Of a DNA stretch of 64,000 nt, positions 60,828-64,000 are shown one piece after another; within the stretch, counting starts at the first letter, position 1, and every line of letters starts with the position of its first letter. This stretch comes from an uncultured Clostridia bacterium. Lineage in GTDB: Bacteria; Bacillota_I; Bacilli_A; RF39; UBA660. Below the pieces are notes generated by a model. The model had not been told where the DNA came from. It saw nothing but the letters and a program-made list of their open reading frames with translations, and made no database searches. The stretch is from the NCBI GenBank assembly GCA_947165135.1, contig CAMUZE010000002.1, forward strand, positions 27,083-91,082, read 5' to 3'. A program made the translations under genes and the position numbers.

Positions 60828-61536
60828 TGATTTAGTTTATTTTAAAAATATTAAAATAGTTCAAAACAAAAACTATTTTAATTTTAGTTTAGATTCAGTA
60901 TTACTACCTAATTTTGTAGTATTAAATTCAAGTACTAAAAAAATAATAGATTTATGTACAGGAAATATTCCTATTCCACTAATATTATCATTAATGACCG
61001 ATGCTGAAATATACGCAGTTGAACTACAAAAAGAAATATATGATTTAGCTAATGAAACATTAAAAATAAATAATTTAGAAGAAAGAATTAAATTATTAAA
61101 TATGGATGTTAAAGATGTAGCAAATCAATTTGAAACAGATTCATTTGATATTATTACATGTAATCCTCCCTATTTTAAAAAAGAAGAAAAAAGTATTATT
61201 AATGATAATGAAATTAAATCTATTGCAAGACATGAGATAAAACTTACTTTAGAAGATATAATTAAGGTGGGTAAAAAAATATTAAAAAATGGTGGCTCTT
61301 TAAATATAGTTCATAGAACTGATAGATTGATTGAAATAATAGATTTAATGAAAAAAAATAATATTGAACCAAAAAGAATAAGATTTATATATCCAAAATT
61401 AAATAGTGAATCTAATCTAGTTTTGATAGACGGAAGAAAAAATGGAAAAACTGGTTTAAAGATATTACCACCTTTATATGTACATAATAGTGATGGCGGT
61501 TATACTGAAGAAGTAATGAAAATGTTTGGGAAGTGA
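60802..61536 (+). CDS. trmN6: tRNA1(Val) (adenine37-N6)-methyltransferase family protein
   Basis: A Rossmann methyltransferase with IIDLCTGNIPIPLILSL (motif I, with Thr-Gly-Asn-Ile for the usual Gly-rich loop) and the catalytic CNPPYFKKEEKSI. It has 244 residues, and its 5' end overlaps ricT by 26 nt. The AAAGGTG site is within ricT. It corresponds to yabB in Bacillus; the exact target position is inferred from the family. Confidence 0.88.
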   Translation: MNAEEKVINDLVYFKNIKIVQNKNYFNFSLDSVLLPNFVVLNSSTKKIIDLCTGNIPIPLILSLMTDAEIYAVELQKEIYDLANETLKINNLEERIKLLNMDVKDVANQFETDSFDIITCNPPYFKKEEKSIINDNEIKSIARHEIKLTLEDIIKVGKKILKNGGSLNIVHRTDRLIEIIDLMKKNNIEPKRIRFIYPKLNSESNLVLIDGRKNGKTGLKILPPLYVHNSDGGYTEEVMKMFGK

Positions 61537-61540
61537 TATT

Positions 61541-62377
61541 ATGCAGAAAAGTTATGAAGATAGTATATATGGAAAATTATATATAATACCCACACCAATA
61601 GGTAATTTAGATGATATAACAATAAGAGCAATCAATACATTAAAAGAAGTTGACATTATTTATGCAGAAGATACAAGAGAAACATTAAATTTATTAAAAA
61701 AATTGAATATAACAAAAAAAGTAGAATCATGTCATAAATATTCTGAAATGTTACATTTAGAGCGAATTATTAATTTATTAAAAAGTGGAAAAAATATTGG
61801 TTATGTAACTGATAGAGGGACTCCACTTATAAGTGATCCGGGTAATTATATCGTTGAAAATGCAATTAAAGAAGGTATAACAGTTATAGCATTACCTGGA
61901 GCTAGTGCTTTATTACCTGCATTAAATATGTCTGGACTTTCTAATGAAAGATTTTTATTCTATGGTTTTCTAAATAGTAAACCTAGTATTGCTAGACAAG
62001 AATTAATAAATATTAAAGATATAAAATACACGCTAATATTTTATGAATCTCCACACAGAATCGAAAAAACATTGAATTTAATGTTAGATGTTTTAGGAGA
62101 TAGAAAAATTGCAATAGCCAGAGAAATATCAAAAATATATGAAGAAGTTATAAGAGATAATATTAGTAATATAATTAAGATTTGTGATAAAATAATAGGT
62201 GAAATAGTAATAGTAATCGAAGGTAGTAAAGATGAAGATAAAAATATTGACTATACAGAAAAAATAAATGAATTAATTAATAAGGGTTATTCTAAAAAAG
62301 ATGCTGTAAAAGAAATTGCTGATTGCTATAACATTAGTAAAAATAAATTATACAATGAATATATGAAGGAGAATTAG
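61541..62377 (+). CDS. rsmI: 16S rRNA (cytidine1402-2'-O)-methyltransferase
   Basis: A tetrapyrrole-methylase fold with YIIPTPIGNLDDITIRA, YAEDTRETLNLL, VTDRGTPLISDPG and ALPGASALLPALNMSG, the complete RsmI motif set. It modifies C1402 in the ribosome decoding centre. I use the ATG at 61541 (MQKSYEDSIYGK); five extra codons upstream overlap trmN6. The C-terminal YSKKDAVKEIADCYNISKN helix pair is typical. Confidence 0.93.
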   Translation: MQKSYEDSIYGKLYIIPTPIGNLDDITIRAINTLKEVDIIYAEDTRETLNLLKKLNITKKVESCHKYSEMLHLERIINLLKSGKNIGYVTDRGTPLISDPGNYIVENAIKEGITVIALPGASALLPALNMSGLSNERFLFYGFLNSKPSIARQELINIKDIKYTLIFYESPHRIEKTLNLMLDVLGDRKIAIAREISKIYEEVIRDNISNIIKICDKIIGEIVIVIEGSKDEDKNIDYTEKINELINKGYSKKDAVKEIADCYNISKNKLYNEYMKEN

Positions 62378-62378
62378 A

Positions 62379-62942
62379 ATGAAGTTAATTGTAGGATTGG
62401 GGAATCCAGATAAAAAGTATGAAAAAACGAGACACAATTGTGGATTTAGAGCAATTGATTTTTATGCTGAAAAAAACAATCTTACATTTAAAAATAAATA
62501 TAATGGATTATATTCAGAAAATATAGTTAATGGTGAAAAGCTAATATTATTAAAGCCACAAACATATATGAATCTATCCGGTAATTCTGTTATTAAATAT
62601 ATGAAATTCTATAATATCGATCTAAAAGATTTACTAGTTATATATGATGATGTTGATTTTGAAATTGGAACTTTCAAAATAAGAAGAGGTGGATCTTCTG
62701 GTGGACATAATGGAATTAAAAATATAATAGACAACTTAAAAACAGAAGATATACAAAGAATAAGAATAGGAATTTCTAAAAATAATATAGAATTAATGGA
62801 CTATGTTTTAGGTAAATTTTCAAAAGATGAAGATAAAAAGTTAAAAGAAATATTACCTATAATATCAGATATAATAGATGATTTTTCTAAGTATGATATT
62901 GACAAGCTAATGGAGAAATATAATAAAAATAATGAAAAATAA
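62379..62942 (+). CDS. pth: Peptidyl-tRNA hydrolase
   Basis: The protein begins MKLIVGLGNPDKKYEKTRHN with the catalytic His in the TRHN motif. The conserved PQTYMNLSG, DDVDFEIG and GGSSGGHNGIKNI blocks follow. It has 187 residues, a normal length. Pth recycles tRNA from prematurely released peptidyl-tRNA. AAGGAG precedes the ATG. Its last codons overlap the start of mfd. Confidence 0.95.
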   Translation: MKLIVGLGNPDKKYEKTRHNCGFRAIDFYAEKNNLTFKNKYNGLYSENIVNGEKLILLKPQTYMNLSGNSVIKYMKFYNIDLKDLLVIYDDVDFEIGTFKIRRGGSSGGHNGIKNIIDNLKTEDIQRIRIGISKNNIELMDYVLGKFSKDEDKKLKEILPIISDIIDDFSKYDIDKLMEKYNKNNEK

Positions 62943-64000
62943 TCTTTATTTAGATTTGTTTAATTTTAATATTAACAGCTTAAAAAAAGTATATGTTAGT
63001 AAGAATGAAATATATAATCAATTTATGTTATATGTATTTTTTTCTTGTAATAAAAATATTTTATTAGTGGTACCAACATTAAATGAAGCAACAGAAATAT
63101 ATAATGAATTAAAGAATTATATTGAAGAAGTATATTTATTTCCGGAAGATGATTTTATGACTAAAAAAGCAATTGCGAGTTCTCCTGAATTTTTATTTAT
63201 GAGAGCTAACTTATTAAATAAATTTAGTGATGATAGCAAAAAAATAATCATAGTTCATTTAAATAGTTTTATTAAAAAAATACCTGATTTAAATGAATAT
63301 AAAACAAAAAAAATAAAAATTAAAACTGGAGATAAATTAAATAGAGAAGAATTAATTAAAAAATTATTAGAAATTGGTTATAAAAAAGAAAGTATGGTAT
63401 ATGATACATCTGACTTTTCTGTTAGAGGTTTTGTAATAGACGTATTTCCAATTAATGAAGAAAAACCAATAAGAATGGAATTTTTTGATGATGAAATAGA
63501 GAAAATAAAATATTTTGATACTATTACTCAAAAAACTATTAAAGAAATAAATGAAATTGAAATATGCTCAATAAAAGATGATTTTGGTTCTAATAATTCC
63601 ACCATAAGAGATTATATAGGTGATGGAATAGTTTTATTTCATAATTATCATCAATTACTTAATCAAGAAAAGATGATTAAACCTCAATTAAAATATTTAA
63701 ATATTGAAAATGAAATAGTAAGTGTCTCTAATTTAGTAGATAAAAAGAAAGATATATTTATTGATACAATTAATAATAAAGATAAAGATTTAAGTATTGA
63801 AGCAAAAAGTATAGATAATTATAATTCAAATAAAGAATTGTTCTTAAGTGATTTATTAAAAAATAATGCTGTTATCTATAGTAAAAATAAACAACTAAAT
63901 AAGGAAATAAATAAATATAATAAAACTATTAATATAATCGAAGAAAATTTAAATCACGGATTTATATATAATAGAAAATATTATTATTCTGAATTTGATT
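62932..64000 (+). CDS. mfd: Transcription-repair coupling factor Mfd, N-terminal part cut by the window edge
   Basis: The open frame begins at the ATG at 62932, inside the 3' end of pth, and remains open for 356 codons to the window end. The start is MKNNLYLDLFNFNINSLKKV. VPTLNEATEIYNELK, YDTSDFSVRGFVIDVFPINE and MEFFDDEIEKIKYFD are the UvrB-homology modules of Mfd. The RNA polymerase-interacting and helicase domains lie beyond the edge. The pth-mfd order is that of Bacillus. Confidence 0.88.
   Translation, partial: MKNNLYLDLFNFNINSLKKVYVSKNEIYNQFMLYVFFSCNKNILLVVPTLNEATEIYNELKNYIEEVYLFPEDDFMTKKAIASSPEFLFMRANLLNKFSDDSKKIIIVHLNSFIKKIPDLNEYKTKKIKIKTGDKLNREELIKKLLEIGYKKESMVYDTSDFSVRGFVIDVFPINEEKPIRMEFFDDEIEKIKYFDTITQKTIKEINEIEICSIKDDFGSNNSTIRDYIGDGIVLFHNYHQLLNQEKMIKPQLKYLNIENEIVSVSNLVDKKKDIFIDTINNKDKDLSIEAKSIDNYNSNKELFLSDLLKNNAVIYSKNKQLNKEINKYNKTINIIEENLNHGFIYNRKYYYSEFD

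Noticed and set aside
1..64000. Genetic code 4 (TGA as tryptophan), suspected because of the mollicute-like composition
   Set aside because: Several genes end at TGA exactly where family lengths require, and tryptophan is encoded by TGG throughout.

Overview
The window is a chromosomal segment around the replication origin of an uncultured, very AT-rich bacterium of the class Bacilli. TGA acts as a stop codon, so the genetic code is standard. The order rpmH-rnpA-yidC-khpB-mnmE-mnmG-rsmG-noc on one arm and dnaA-dnaN-(comK)-recF-gyrB-gyrA-SRP RNA-tadA-dnaX-ybaB-recR-(bofA-like)-holB-ricT-trmN6-rsmI-pth-mfd on the other is the classic Bacillus-type origin layout. MurA and a class A PBP indicate a walled cell. 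ComK, Noc, RNA polymerase delta, SpoIIR and a BofA-like protein place it in Bacilli and suggest a sporulating, or formerly sporulating, ancestry. No species can be named from the sequence alone.

Positions 1-18000 (all minus strand) form a large cell-surface locus. It starts with a near-consensus promoter and two membrane-anchored surface proteins, followed by a 3243-residue protein with about forty Y/F-G-G-G-N repeats that looks like a beta-solenoid. Next come a tiny ORF, a 503-residue cytoplasmic protein, a signal peptidase-like protein without catalytic residues, a TasA/camelysin-like protein, an apparently active SipW-type signal peptidase, two more TasA-like or anchored surface proteins, and two unknowns. 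This looks like a secreted-fibre or surface-layer system with its own processing enzyme. Two of its promoters contain a TGTCGAA heptamer identical to the Spo0A box.

Positions 18100-24100 carry housekeeping genes (DUF975 membrane protein, argS, YgjV-like protein, typA) and, from about 21237, a roughly 430-nt structured transcript of unknown family behind a consensus promoter. Positions 24200-27750 are a small accessory island with three paralogous XRE regulators, an unknown protein and a divergent Fic protein. Positions 27748-38811 hold an [FeFe]-hydrogenase-like protein with an N-terminal rubredoxin domain, rpmE, murA, spoIIR, prmC-prfA, rpoE (delta), a class A PBP and an SPFH/zinc-ribbon protein.

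Positions 38874-46017 are the leftward ribosome/tRNA-modification arm, ending in noc. The origin (DnaA-box cluster) lies at 46084-46300. Rightward, the replication genes include comK, with three 10-bp-phased Spo0A-box-like repeats at its promoter. After gyrA an intergenic segment (55231-55856) holds five parS-type and three Noc-type (ATTTCCCGGGAAAT) sites in an ordered mix, most embedded in longer palindromes. The Noc protein encoded in the window keeps three of the four residues known to select the Noc site, so protein and site match. The right edge cuts through mfd.
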